From: Lutjanus erythropterus
Lineage: Eukaryota > Chordata > Actinopteri > Lutjaniformes > Lutjanidae
Length of the DNA: 64,000 bases
Assembly: GCA_020091685.1 (NCBI GenBank)
Contig: CM034604.1
Span: 9,728,519 to 9,792,518 of the forward strand
Reading direction: 5' to 3'
A program made the translations under genes and the position numbers. Position 1 is the stretch's first letter, and the number at the start of each line of letters is the position of its first letter. Shown here in pieces: positions 1-9,734 of the stretch. The notes below the pieces were generated by a model, which saw only the letters and a list, made by a program, of their open reading frames with translations, was not told the origin of the DNA and did no database searches.

Positions 1-400
1 CACACAGGCCTGTATACTGTATCCTCTCCGCTTTCACTTCATACTGTAAAATAGAAAATCCACAGAATTAATGTTCCGGAAAATATAGTCGTAATAAAAA
101 GTGTTGCGAGCTCTTGCGCGCCACCAAAAACGTTCCCCCTATTCACTCAAATCAGCACAATTAACCTGCAGGAGAGAACACGGTGTTTTAATTCATTACC
201 GCCCACAGCACGACAATGGGCATCTGTTCAGTGAGGCTGCATTCAGGAGCTGCAGACTGACGGGGATTCTTACACCGTTACTGTGGCTTTGGCTCAAATT
301 GAGATCAACGCAGGCTGCTGGCTCGCAAACAATGGCAATAAAATATGAACAAAAGCACAATGAGATCTTTATTTCAGCTTGAAAATGGTGCTTTAAGTTT
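1..400. other. Unique non-coding sequence with two ACAATGG motifs
   Basis: No repeat or gene is recognised here. Two same-strand ACAATGG heptamers, the core bound by SOX-type HMG proteins, lie at 213-219 and 329-335 within GC-richer, non-repetitive sequence. This could be a regulatory island, but two short motifs are weak evidence. The 93-codon frame over most of it has no recognisable domain. Confidence 0.25.
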
Positions 401-1541
401 GTTTACAGATCATCCTAAAGCTGCAAACTTTCCGCAGTGCCAGGCAGTGTATCAGCCTTATCATAGGTGATACCATCTGGCGAGCCAGGGCGAATGATTG
501 AATGACTGCTGAGTGTATGGCATATTGCCGCCTGGCAGGTGGATACATTAAAGGCGTCCCGGGAGAGTCGGCAGTAGCAGGCGTGCTGCACAGACTCTCC
601 CTCTGCCTCGGCTGACATCCTCAGGACGCTCCAGTCGAGCATGCATCATTACTGAATCAGGCTCCACGCCGTCATCTATACGCAGTGACAACAGAGCTGC
701 TGTGGGAAAACATGCTGTCATACATGATACAGATGCAACGTGGTGTCTCAGCGACAATAGCAGGGCTCATTCAGGGAGGACAGTGACATGTGACATCTGT
801 GCGCTGGCATCATGAAGTGGCAGGGTCTGGGGTTGCACTGAGTGGTACTGTGGAGACAACATGTCAGAGTTGTAGAATAGCTTCTTTAATCGACTTGCTT
901 GGAAAATAGTGGACCAATAATGTGGCCTTCAGTGGATGTCAGGAGACAAAATTCTATGATACTTCTGAATTACTCGCAAGTTTTATTTGTTTTGTGTTGT
1001 TTTTCTCCTGGCATTTACAATTTCTATTAATTAGGGATGTAATGATACAAAAACTTAAGGTCAATACAACCATGATAAAAAAGTCCACAATATAAGATTT
1101 TTTTGTCATTTTAAAAAACAAAGAAGAATAACAACTTAAAAAAATGTAATTTGTTGAATAATAAATTTAATGTCCATAGTATTTTTGTTCATGTGAAATT
1201 TGCTTTTCTTTTTAACTTAAAGTGCCTCTGCTTTTCTTCTTTAAAAAAAAAGAAGTAGCTTGGGATCATGGGAGTTGCTGTCTTGTAATGTATTAAAGCT
1301 TGTCGACATATCCCATGTTTTCACTGAAGTTACAGCAACTAGTTGTTAGCAAGGAAATGCACCAATTCTTCTATAAATTATAGACTTCTCTGAGTGTGAA
1401 CATTGTTGGAAACATTTAGATAATGTATAATAACTCAAGAAAATATATAATGTATGTCATGCATTTTTAGCCAAGCAGAAATGCAAAAATGTTATGGTTT
1501 AAATAAAGTACACTAAAGTACACTGCGCTAAAATCTTACTT
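401..1541. other. Non-coding sequence, no gene seen
   Basis: The first half (to about 1,020) is unique. From about 1,020 it is AT-rich with A and T runs. Around 1,031-1,110 the text resembles the worn 'GGGATGTAATGATAC' repeat common in fish. Bases 1,243-1,335 weakly match 33,598-33,735 (shared GGGATCATGGGAG, AATGTATTA and a TATCCCGTGTTT-like word), so this may be one more old repeat. Confidence 0.3.
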
Positions 1542-1572
1542 AAAGGTGCCCCATGGAGTTTTCAAGTAACCA
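1542..1572 (+). repeat. Terminal fragment of the AGGTGCCCTGTGGAGTTTT element
   Basis: AAAGGTGCCCCATGGAGTTT matches the left end of the element at 37,889-38,550. No matching right end was found downstream, so only the terminal piece is claimed. Confidence 0.4.
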
Positions 1573-2154
1573 AAGAAAAGATATGTTTACATTCACTATT
1601 ATACGTAAATAAATATGAGCAAAAATGAATTCTTTCATCAGTCTTCTTCACAGCTTTTTTTTAGCCTATTATGACATTTTTGGCATGTTACCACCATGAA
1701 CTGTCATGTCATGAAACCAACATCAGAAAGTACATTTTTTTTGCCTGCAAGCAGCTACAAGGGGTCAAAAACTGTTCAACAGGGGTCTGAAACCCCGGCA
1801 GTTCCTCAGAGTTACAGCCAAGGTTTCAGCCAAATTATTGTTTGATAATTTTTTGGAACATTTCTTCTTTTCTCTTGCAAACAAGAGAAGTATAATTATT
1901 AAAATATGTCTGAAAAGTCTATTCATAAAAAAACACCCTACCATTTTATTTGACATTGACAAAAGGCTGAGCAATCATACAAGCTAGCTAACCTGCTGTG
2001 CTGCACCCAACAACAAACTAGTTAGCGCTTTGTATCACTGAAACATTTAGGCCAATTCACTCTATTGTTATCCCAAGTGTACAGACACTCTTTGGAGCCA
2101 CAATGAATGTTTTTATGATTTCATAAGCAAGAGACTCTTACATACCCAGCTGAG
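1573..2154. other. AT-rich non-coding sequence, nothing recognised
   Basis: No open frame with a domain and no clear repeat boundary. The sequence is AT-rich with short homopolymer runs. Confidence 0.3.
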
Positions 2155-2390
2155 TCAATGATCTCCTTTAAATCTCTTCTTAAGACATACTTTTATCAGA
2201 AAGCCTTTCCTGATTTTATCTAAGTTTGAACTGTTGTGCAGTTGTCTTAAAAATGTTTTTACCTTCCTATTTTTACTCTGTACCTTTTTATTTTATCTGT
2301 TTTAGTTGTTGTGTGACGCTTGATCCTGTCTGTTTTATTACACTTTGTAATGTGAATTTTGAAAAGTGCTCTATAAATAAAGATTATTAT
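2155..2390 (+). mobile_element. 5'-truncated LINE 3' end (L2/CR1-type)
   Basis: A short frame ending at the stop at 2,221-2,223 reads SFKSLLKTYFYQKAF. This matches the typical last residues of fish L2/CR1-clade ORF2 proteins (SFKSxLKTxLFxxAF). It is followed by an untranslated tail with GAAAAGTGCTCTATAAATAA and an ATT-repeat end, as LINE 3' ends in teleosts commonly have. The reverse transcriptase and endonuclease are missing, so this is a dead 5'-truncated copy. The clade is inferred from the short C-terminal signature only. Confidence 0.6.
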
Positions 2391-2519
2391 GTGTCAGCCC
2401 TGCGATGAACTGGTGACTTGTCCAGGGTGAACCCCGCCTCTCGCCCAATGTCAGCTGGGATAGGCTCCAGCAGCCCGCGACCCTTACGGAATAAGCGGTT
2501 ACAGAAAATGAATGAATGA
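2391..2519 (+). mobile_element. SINE 3' half with L2-like tail, inserted behind a LINE
   Basis: The block containing GACTTGTCCAGGGTGAACC, GGGATAGGCTCCAGC and an AATGAATGA tail is the common 3' body of a teleost tRNA-derived SINE whose tail is shared with L2-type LINEs. The tRNA-like head is missing. ATTATTAT lies on both sides (2,383-2,390 and 2,520-2,527), consistent with an 8-bp target duplication in the ATT tail of the preceding LINE. Because the target is itself an ATT repeat, the duplication is not decisive. Related copies lie at 12,680-12,795 and on the minus strand at 49,515-49,740. Confidence 0.75.
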
Positions 2520-2524
2520 ATTAT

Positions 2525-3060
2525 TATATACCCTCCACCTCAGAAACCACTGATACAAGTAGAAATGGTCAGCCGCTATGGCTAAATGCAAATACCTTTA
2601 TATGAAAGTGGAGGATTTAATCAATGAAGTATCAAAAGTAAAATGAAGTATCACAATAGTTCATGCAGGACTCAGAAGTCATACTCCCCAGCTGTTATCA
2701 GTCCCTCCTCATTGATCCCTGCTACATGATTGCTTCCACACTCACTGCTGCTGCTGCTGCTGCTGGCAAAGCTCCACTCCGGCCTCCACCTTTCTAATTC
2801 AGCTCAAAGGTTAAATGGTATCCATGTCTTGCTTAAGCCCACTCTTGTATAGCCAGAGGGGGTGTTTGCATTGTGCTGTTTTGGTTTAGCATGCTGTTAA
2901 ACATCAGCACCAAGCATGACCATCTTTACATCTGTTGCAATAAATGGTTAATTTTATGAGTGCTCCTTACTACTGATGCACTCATGTGTATACAGCTCTT
3001 TATTGATGTAGAGCCAAATATATTTCTTTTTTTAATGTATTGCATTTTAAAAGCAAATTG
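2525..3060. other. Non-coding sequence with a short CTG run
   Basis: Seven CTG units lie at 2,745-2,765. Bases 2,560-2,660 contain short 'AGTATCAAAAGTAAAATG'-like text that may be a worn piece of the AGTACTT MITE that follows. Nothing else is recognised. Confidence 0.3.
2745..2765 (+). repeat. (CTG)7 microsatellite
   Basis: Seven uninterrupted CTG triplets in non-coding sequence. Confidence 0.9.
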
Positions 3061-3245
3061 TGTTTTGTGTGTGTAAAATCTTAATTTACAAAGAAACTAG
3101 TTACTTTAAAACATATTGGAGTAAAACCTACAGTATTTATTTCTGAAATGTAGTGAAATAGATGTATAAAGTAGCATGACAAAAATTCTCAAGTTCATAC
3201 CTGAACATTGTATTTAAGTACAGTACTTCAGTACATTTACACTGC
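3061..3245 (-). mobile_element. Fish AGTACTT-type MITE fragment
   Basis: Read on the minus strand, the segment has AAGTACATTTACTGAAGTAC, then GCTACTTTATACATC and CACTACATTTCAG in the order of the very common teleost CAGTGGTGGAAAGTAAC MITE (hAT-like). A matching terminal piece lies at 3,630-3,680. The intervening 385 bp look like an insertion or a second, broken copy. Confidence 0.55.
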
Positions 3246-3629
3246 TGTTCCTTTCTATCCCTTTAAATAATCAGGTTGGCATTATTCTACATTTTTATTA
3301 TCGTGAAAAAAATCCCACTAAAAGGCAAAAGCCAACAATGGGTCCAATCACAGTACCCGCTCTCAACTGGAATTGATGTAAAAGTGGAAATACGTCATCA
3401 GGTGCGCTCTGTAACAAGCACAAGCAAGCTCTCCCTCTTTCATTCAAACAAAACTCAGCAATGGTGACGGCAGAGGAAAGACAAAGTTAAACCTCAAGAC
3501 GTTATTATAATTAGAAAAAGTGAAACAATTCCAGGTTGGCTTTTAATGCTGAATTGTTTGTATTGGGTTGAAAAATACCTCAAAATTAATGTCTATACTG
3601 CACCGGAAGGCAGAAGGAATTTGACAGGA
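3246..3629. other. Sequence between two MITE pieces, nothing recognised
   Basis: Unique non-coding sequence. A 63-codon frame (3,276-3,467) has no domain. It separates two parts of what looks like one MITE family. Confidence 0.3.
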
Positions 3630-3680
3630 GTATCTATACTTTGACTCAAGTACTGGGGTTGAGTACTTTGTCCACCACTG
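3630..3680 (-). mobile_element. hAT-like MITE terminus (TCCACCACTG)
   Basis: On the minus strand the end reads CAGTGGTGGACAAAGTACTC, the standard 5' end of the AGTACTT-type fish MITE. The same end form (CAGNGGTGGNNAAAGTAC) starts the larger elements at 38,590 and 52,816. Confidence 0.55.
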
Positions 3681-4442
3681 CTTTACACAGACTTTTGTTT
3701 GAGGCACTGAGCTCCAAGCCCATTTCCTCATAGCATTACATTAAAAAAAGGCATTTCCTAAAACAACTGGACACTATGAGTAAATGTTACTAGAACAAGA
3801 ATAAATCGTGTGTTTGTTCAGGACGATTTTCAGCTACAAATTTGTGTTCTAACCAGTATTTCAAAATAAAGTACTCTGTGTGCATTCATAGAAATGAAGA
3901 AACATGTTACCTGGTAAACAATGTATCTCAGTGAGGTTTACATGTACAAAATATCCTTTTTTTGCCCTTATTCCAAAAAAGAACAATATTCATACTAAGC
4001 TGTTTACATGGCTAATAAAAATGAATATTCCACTGCTTACATTCAGACATAAATTCTCTGTTTATGGAAAAGTGAAAGGGTTGGGTCGACACTTTGCTTC
4101 TTTACATCGAAATAGTATTTTATCTCTTGCTCTACAGTACAGGGGAATGAGATTTATAGTATGAGTCAGGAGGATCCATTCATTGCTGTTTTTAGTATTT
4201 TCATCAAATTTAACGACTATGAGAAAAATATAGAATATCACCAGACTTATCTTTTAATGTTTGGTCTAACATGCATGCACCACAGAGTTCAGTTTTTCTA
4301 TGTTTCTCAGGCTCACATTACATTGTGAAAGCAGTCCCATGCCTGCAGTCTCTGTGGTTACATTACGACCTGCCGTCTTTTTACAGCCTGTCCAAACCAA
4401 CAGACAAACCAGAGCAGAGCCACTGCAGCCAGCTGTAGTACA
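3681..4442. other. Non-coding sequence, nothing recognised
   Basis: AT-rich unique sequence. Two frames of 83-86 codons have no recognisable composition or domain. Confidence 0.3.
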
Positions 4443-4765
4443 TCAAGTAAAACGGAAATTAAAAATAGATTTTACAGAACCATATTGTGAAATTGCTGCC
4501 TTTATTTGGAGATATTTGGACGGCATTTCAGGGTTCAGGACGTGTGCATGAAAAACAAGGACAAAGGAAGGTATCCCATACATGACCAACTCAAAGGAAA
4601 ACAAAGTACGGTGACGTAAAGCAGTTAAGGAATGCAGGAAATGAGCAAAAACTCATAACAGGCTGGATTTTTTCTTGACACTCATCATCCGAACAATTGA
4701 TCATAAAAGACAAAATGCAGCACAAAACAAACCCCAAAGGCCACAATCACCTACTTGATTCAAGG
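4443..4765 (+). repeat. Left copy of a direct duplication around a minisatellite
   Basis: This block begins TCAAGTAAAAC, contains GTTAAGGAATGCAGGAAATG and ends GATTCAAGG. The same words in the same order recur at 5,602-5,862. The left copy has about 60 extra bases in the middle (after 'GGGTTCAGGA'). The two copies sit on either side of the 4,800-5,600 array, so this is a local duplication and not a dispersed insertion. Confidence 0.85.
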
Positions 4766-4799
4766 TGAAAAGATGAGAGTGATTGCTTGGTGTGTCATC

Positions 4800-4890
4800 A
4801 TCACATGACAGATGTGACAAGACAAAAATGATGTAAAACAGGTAATGATAATAATAGTGATAATAACAATAATAATAATAATAAAAATTG

Positions 4891-4943
<53 letters not shown>

Positions 4944-5600
4944 TATTATTATTATTATATGTAACAAGAAGAAAATCATATTGAGATGATTGATGATGAT
5001 AAGATGTAACAATATGAAAATGATGTAAAATACATCACAAGAGGAAAATTATGTAAAAAAAAAAAAAAAACGTGACAAGACAAAGACGATGTGAAAGACA
5101 TCAAAAGACGAAAATGACATGAAAGAAGTAGTGAGATGGAAATTATGTAAAAAATGTTACCAGACGAAAATTATGCAAAAGAGGAGACGAGATGAAAATG
5201 ACATAAAAGATGTAAAAAGACACAGAAGATGTATCAAGATGAAAATATCATAAAAGACATAAGATGTAAAAGACATAAGAAGAAAATCACGTAAAAGACA
5301 TAACAAGACAAAAATGACATCAAAGAAATGATGTAAGAGACAACAAGAAGAAAATGATGTAAAAGATAACAAGAAGAAAATGGCGTAAAAAACATGACAA
5401 AACAAGACGCCAAAGATGTAAAAGGTGTGACAAGACAAAAATGACATCAAAGATGTAGCATGATGTCAAAGACGTAACAAGAAGAAAATCATGTAACAAG
5501 AAGAAAATTACATATCAAGATGAAAATGACATCAAAGGTGTCACAAGATGTAAAAGACAGAAACAACATACAAGACGTAATAAGATGAAAATGATGTAAG
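4800..5600 (-). repeat. Imperfect 28-bp minisatellite array
   Basis: A variable unit of roughly 28 bp built from two half-words is repeated many times. On the minus strand these are TTTTCATCTTGTTACATC and TTTTACGTCA. Units differ by substitutions and short deletions. The same family, in the opposite orientation, forms the cores of the transposons at 38,590-39,364 and 52,816-54,223. The 97- and 103-codon minus-strand frames rich in F, L, S and I are translations of the repeat, not genes. Confidence 0.85.
4842..4957 (+). repeat. AAT microsatellite switching to ATT
   Basis: An interrupted ATA/AAT run becomes perfect at 4,891-4,941 and then flips to ATT at 4,942-4,957. The switch makes a self-complementary stretch of about 30 bp able to form a hairpin. 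It sits inside the left part of the minisatellite. Confidence 0.9.
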
Positions 5601-5601
5601 A

Positions 5602-5862
5602 TCAAGTAAAACTGAAATTAAAGAGACTTTACATAACCATAATGTGAAACTGCTGCCTTTATAGTTGGATATTTTCAACAGTGTTACAGTGTTCAGAACA
5701 GAATCCATGAAGACAATGTACTGTGACGTACAACAGTTAAGGAATGCAGGAAATGAGCAAAAGCTCAAATAAGGCTGGAATTTTTCTTCACACTCGATCA
5801 TAAAAGAGATAATGCAGCACAGAAGAAACCCTGCGCTCCACATTTACATACATGATTCAAGG
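5602..5862 (+). repeat. Right copy of the duplication around the minisatellite
   Basis: Colinear with 4,443-4,765: TCAAGTAAAAC, CTGCTGCCTTTAT, GTTAAGGAATGCAGGAAATG, GATCATAAAAGA and GATTCAAGG occur in the same order and orientation. It is shorter by about 60 bp. Confidence 0.85.
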
Positions 5863-6740
5863 TCCAAGAATAATTCATGGCTCAGGTCTATTGTATTTCC
5901 AGGTAAGCGACAGGGTTCATTTACATTCCTTTGGCCCGCGGCACAGCGACTGCGAGCGTCCCCACAGAGATGAAGCAGGGTTTTTCCTGTTGCCTGTTGA
6001 TGTCATATCCCTGCAGAGAATAAACCGAGAGTGTTTCCTGTTGATATTAGGATGTCAGCCCCCATCTGTTTGTGCAATCATACCGAAAGACAGACACAAA
6101 ATAAAAAAGGATTGACCTCCTCCGCCGAGACACATCCTGACTGGGCAACTGCTCAACTCTCGCTGACCGTACCTTCGTCCTCCCGTTGGAGTCAGTCCCC
6201 CGCACACAATGACACATACACACACACACACGATGTCAGCCGCCTATCCACCTCTACCGCTATCAAATAACCACAGCTCCCAGTACTCAGCTCCAATATT
6301 TCCCGTGGACATGCACTATAATTCAAAACAAATCATGTGCAGAAATATGGTGTTGACGGGGTTCCAGCATGAGTAAATTCTCCTGGTTTAAAGCCAGAAT
6401 TAGTCATGAATCTTTTACATTAGTATTTCAGCCAATGCACACATGGCATTTACAACAATAGATCCATGCTTTGGGATTTAGAGCCAAGCCAGAGCAGTTA
6501 CTAATACTTACGTACTTTAAATTATCTGTATGTTCAGTGGAGGAAGACATGGGAGGAAAAGTATTAAATACATTGTACTATGTTCAACTTACCACCATCA
6601 TCTCTTTTTGTTTGTTTGTTTGTTTTTCTCTGTTAGATTAGATTAAATTAAATTTGATTAGATTAATTGTTGTTTTGTCGCTGTACTAACATTTCTTTAT
6701 TTATTCTAATTTTTATTGTTCAAATCACATTGAAATTTTT
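5863..6740. other. Non-coding sequence with small simple repeats
   Basis: A CA run lies at about 6,212-6,231 and a TTTG run at about 6,605-6,625, followed by an AT-rich GATTA-like stretch (6,633-6,668). Three overlapping frames of 60-87 codons around 5,852-6,270 show no domain. Confidence 0.3.
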
Positions 6741-7230
6741 TGGTAAGACTTTCTCTGAAAGGGCGTGCATAAGACATAAGTCATTACAACGTCATAACCA
6801 TGTCATGACACCTGTCACAAAGATGAGGAAGTCTTTATGAATGATGTCATTAAGTGTCATTTGGTCAGTTCGGTAAGTTGACATTGTTTGTGGTGTCTTT
6901 CTTATGACAACTTGGCATTAGTCATGCCAATAATGTCTCTGTTACAGGTCCAAAATATACCTCTTTACTTAAGGCCAAAGAAAATATTTATGACACACTT
7001 ATAATGGTCTCATGACGGCCAGACTTTTTTTTCTTTTTCTTTTCTTGATTAATGTCAAGTTGTCATAACATTAAGACATCTAAAACTATTTCAACATTGC
7101 ATTAACAATGACATGTCACTTAATGACATATATTTGTAAAGAGTCCTTCATGTTCATGACAGGTGTTATGACATGATTATGACACTGTAATGACCATCTT
7201 ATACACTCACCTTCAAATAATGTGTTACCC
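6741..7230. mobile_element. Fold-back MITE with ~200-bp inverted arms
   Basis: The left end (TGGTAAGAC) and right end (GTGTTACC) are inverted, and the homology runs far inward. GTCATGACACCTGTCA near the left pairs with TTCATGACAGGTGTTATGAC near the right, and GTCATTAAGTGTCATTT pairs with TGACATGTCACTTAATGAC. CTTATGACAACTTGGCATTA also has an inverted partner (AATGTCAAGTTGTCATAAC). Most of the 490 bp is therefore two arms around a short loop with a pyrimidine run. No coding capacity. This is a common teleost MITE form. I could not define a target duplication. Confidence 0.75.
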
Positions 7231-7257
7231 AGCGTGATCCCTATTATACATCTCTTT

Positions 7258-7400
7258 ATTCATCCTTAGGGGTGTGTCATTACACTGTCACTGTCAATGA
7301 TGTAATTTTTAATGCAAAGCTGACATTGTTGTCATGACAACTTGGCATTTGTCAAGTCAGTAGTGTCTCTGTTATGGCACATTTGATCATGTCAAGTTGT
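7258..7400 (+). repeat. Extra arm fragment of the fold-back MITE
   Basis: GCTGACATTGTTGTCATGAC and AGTGTCTCTGTTA repeat the arm at about 6,885-6,955 in direct orientation. This is a second partial copy or a rearranged neighbour. Confidence 0.55.
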
Positions 7401-7556
7401 ATCTGCTGACATATGGTCTAAAAAAATGACTATCTTACAAATAATAGCTGCATTGTAGAACCTTATGTGAGGTGTAATTTAAACAAAAGATCTCTGTGTG
7501 CACAGATACGTTCTGGACCATTACCATTAGACTGGCAGCTTTAATGCCACTCTAGA
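7401..7556. other. Short non-coding spacer
   Basis: Nothing recognised. Confidence 0.3.
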
Positions 7557-7950
7557 GGAGGACAGGCTTTGTTTGTTGTGAGAGCTCAGTGAAATTGAGA
7601 ATGAGGTTCATTTTTTGTTCATGTTTTGTTGCCCTTCCTGTGAGGACATGAGGGATGGTCTTTTTTACTGAAATGTCATCTATTTATGTTGATCTCCTTT
7701 GGGTGGATGAGTATGAAAAACTTTAATTGTGCTTTTGGAAAATAACCTTTTTTGTGGCAGACATTATTTATTTGCCAAGCTTGGGACAGAAAGCAGAATA
7801 TTCTGTTTAAGGCTGAGTTGTAAAATAAACTAATTCTGATAATGACAGGAAGTGTAGATGTAAATGTATTTTAGTGTCTTGTAAACCTCATGAGGATTGG
7901 GCACCGTTTTCCATTAGACACAGAAACACAATCAATCAATCAATCAATAA
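7557..7950 (+). repeat. AATC-tailed dispersed repeat, copy 1
   Basis: Shares GAAATTGAGAATGAGGTTC, GTTGATCTCCTTTGG (GTTGATTTCTTTTGG in the other copy) and a 'GTCTTGTAAA...GGTTGGGCAC'-like end with 12,105-12,425 in the same order. It ends in an AATC run at 7,930-7,948. A simple-repeat 3' tail is typical of LINE-type retroelements. No reverse transcriptase is visible and the family is not assigned. Confidence 0.65.
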
Positions 7951-8203
7951 AGTTATAAACGTATTAAGAAATCCTGACGGTGTGATTTTCAATAACGTCA
8001 TAAATTCAGACATGAATCATCCTGAATTCATACACAACTTCATTCATGAAATTCATTCAAACTATCAGACAGGACAGGACAGACAAGTAGACAATTATTA
8101 CCCCTAAATAAACCAGAAATAAAAACATGTTTTCCCTCATTCATGGTATATATACTACTTAACATTTTTATCAACCATATGATAAAAGTTAACAAGAGAC
8201 ATT
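7951..8203. other. Non-coding sequence, nothing recognised
   Basis: AT-rich unique sequence. Confidence 0.3.
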
Positions 8204-8686
8204 TGGTGACAGTTGTAGCAAACCTATTATAGCATTAACTAACTGTTATTTAATGCTTAACTAATGTTAATAGCATCTTTATAAACAATGCAATAATGTA
8301 TTAATTAATACCATAGTTAACATGGCACCATTAGTAAGTAATTACTTGACACATTAGTTAACTATTAATAAACTGTTAGTTGATGCTTATTATCGTATTA
8401 AGTAATGCTAATATCATCTTTATAAACTATGTAATAATGTATGAATCGATACCATAGTTAACACAACACCATTTTTAAATGATTATTAGACACAGTTAGT
8501 TAATACATATGGTATAAACTAATGTTAATAGCATCTTTATAAATTGTTAAATCCTGTATGAATTAATACCATAGTTAACATGAACACCTCTAGTAAATGA
8601 TTACTTGATACATAGGTTAACTTATAATAAACTGATAGTAAATGCTTATGACTGAGGACCCTTCTTGTAGTGTTAGTGTGTTACCA
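8204..8686. repeat. MITE-like block with three tandem ~120-140-bp units
   Basis: TAGCATCTTTATAAA or a one-base variant recurs at 8,271, 8,412 and 8,529. Each copy is followed by a worn 'AATACCATAGTTAACA' and then a 'TTACTTGACACA'-like word. The block begins TGGTGACAG and ends GTGTTACCA, which resembles the inverted ends of the MITEs at 6,741 and 48,031. Internal tandem duplication in a TGGTAACAC-type MITE is the simplest reading. Confidence 0.6.
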
Positions 8687-9117
8687 TGTTTAGACCTCCA
8701 GATGTATGGTGATGAGAACCAAGGTTATATAAGCAGAGAGACACTGAGAGTGTAGGGGAGAAGTTCCTAACTAATATAAATGTCAGGTGTGCACTCACAT
8801 TAAAACTTTAAGGAAAGTGTGCATAAACTGTGCAACTTTTCCATCGTTTACAACAACAGTGGTTGTAAAGTAGACAAGTGTTTGCTCTAAATCAAGTGCT
8901 GCTGCTGATCATGCCCACGCTTTTAGGATTAATACGGCAGGAAGCCTTTACATGAAAGCACATAAAACCACTATGGGGACTATTTCCTGCTCCTGCTGTT
9001 TGAATTGTCCTCCTATAGTGTCGGTGGATCGGTAGCAGCTCGCAGGAAATGGAGCTGTGTGCACAGATGGGAGCCCACACCGCCCCACCTCCGACTCAAA
9101 CGACAGTAAAATGCTAC
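8687..9117. other. Non-coding sequence, nothing recognised
   Basis: Unique sequence. Frames of 62-78 codons on the minus strand run into the neighbouring GT repeat and have no domain. Confidence 0.3.
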
Positions 9118-9160
9118 GTGTGTGTGTGTGTGTATGTATGTGTGTTTGTGTGTGCAGCCC
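9118..9160 (+). repeat. Interrupted GT microsatellite
   Basis: A GT run broken by TATGTATG and TTTG interruptions. Cysteine- and valine-rich short frames over it are repeat artefacts. Confidence 0.85.
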
Positions 9161-9734
9161 TCTCTTTGCGCTTGTATTTGTCACAGTCTGTATTTAGGTA
9201 TGGAAGGTCATCCATGCATGTGCCTAATTTGTGTGCATGTGTGCGTCTGTGTGGGAGAGCACAGCTTGACTCCGACTGTTGACACTGGCTCGGTGACAGT
9301 CGGAACGCTCGGCTGTGTTGACGAGTGGGAGTCCCGCCCCGCCTGCCCCTTTGTGGAGAATGAATATTAATAATTCAAAGTGATCTCAATCTCGGCTGCC
9401 TCTGAGGCTGTTACCCATTACCCCGGGATGAGCTGATATTGCTGTTGCATGAAAGGCCACCGACAGGCAAAAGGCAGAGGAGGAAAACTCTGATGCGCTG
9501 CTAAAAGGCACCCCTGAGGTTTGTGCTATCAGCTCAGCCGGGGTGAAAGGAACGTATTGCTTTGAGAAGACAGACAAAAAAACAGTAGACCCCCCCCCTC
9601 TTTGGTCCTGGCCTAGATGTAGCTGTCTCTATTAGAAAGTGAAATGTGTATACACAAGGCTGATTTCTTATTTGAATCTATCAAACTATGAGCAACGCTG
9701 AAAATGATCTGCTTTGTTGGTGGATGTGTAGCTA
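9161..9734. other. Unique island, possible regulatory sequence
   Basis: GC-richer, non-repetitive sequence with GAATGAATATTAATAATTC at 9,359-9,377 followed by a mixed, complex stretch to about 9,570. This texture differs from the surrounding repeats. Whether it is conserved cannot be seen here. Confidence 0.25.

Noticed and set aside
4701-5012. Poly-isoleucine minus-strand frame
   Set aside because: Product of the AAT/ATT microsatellite.
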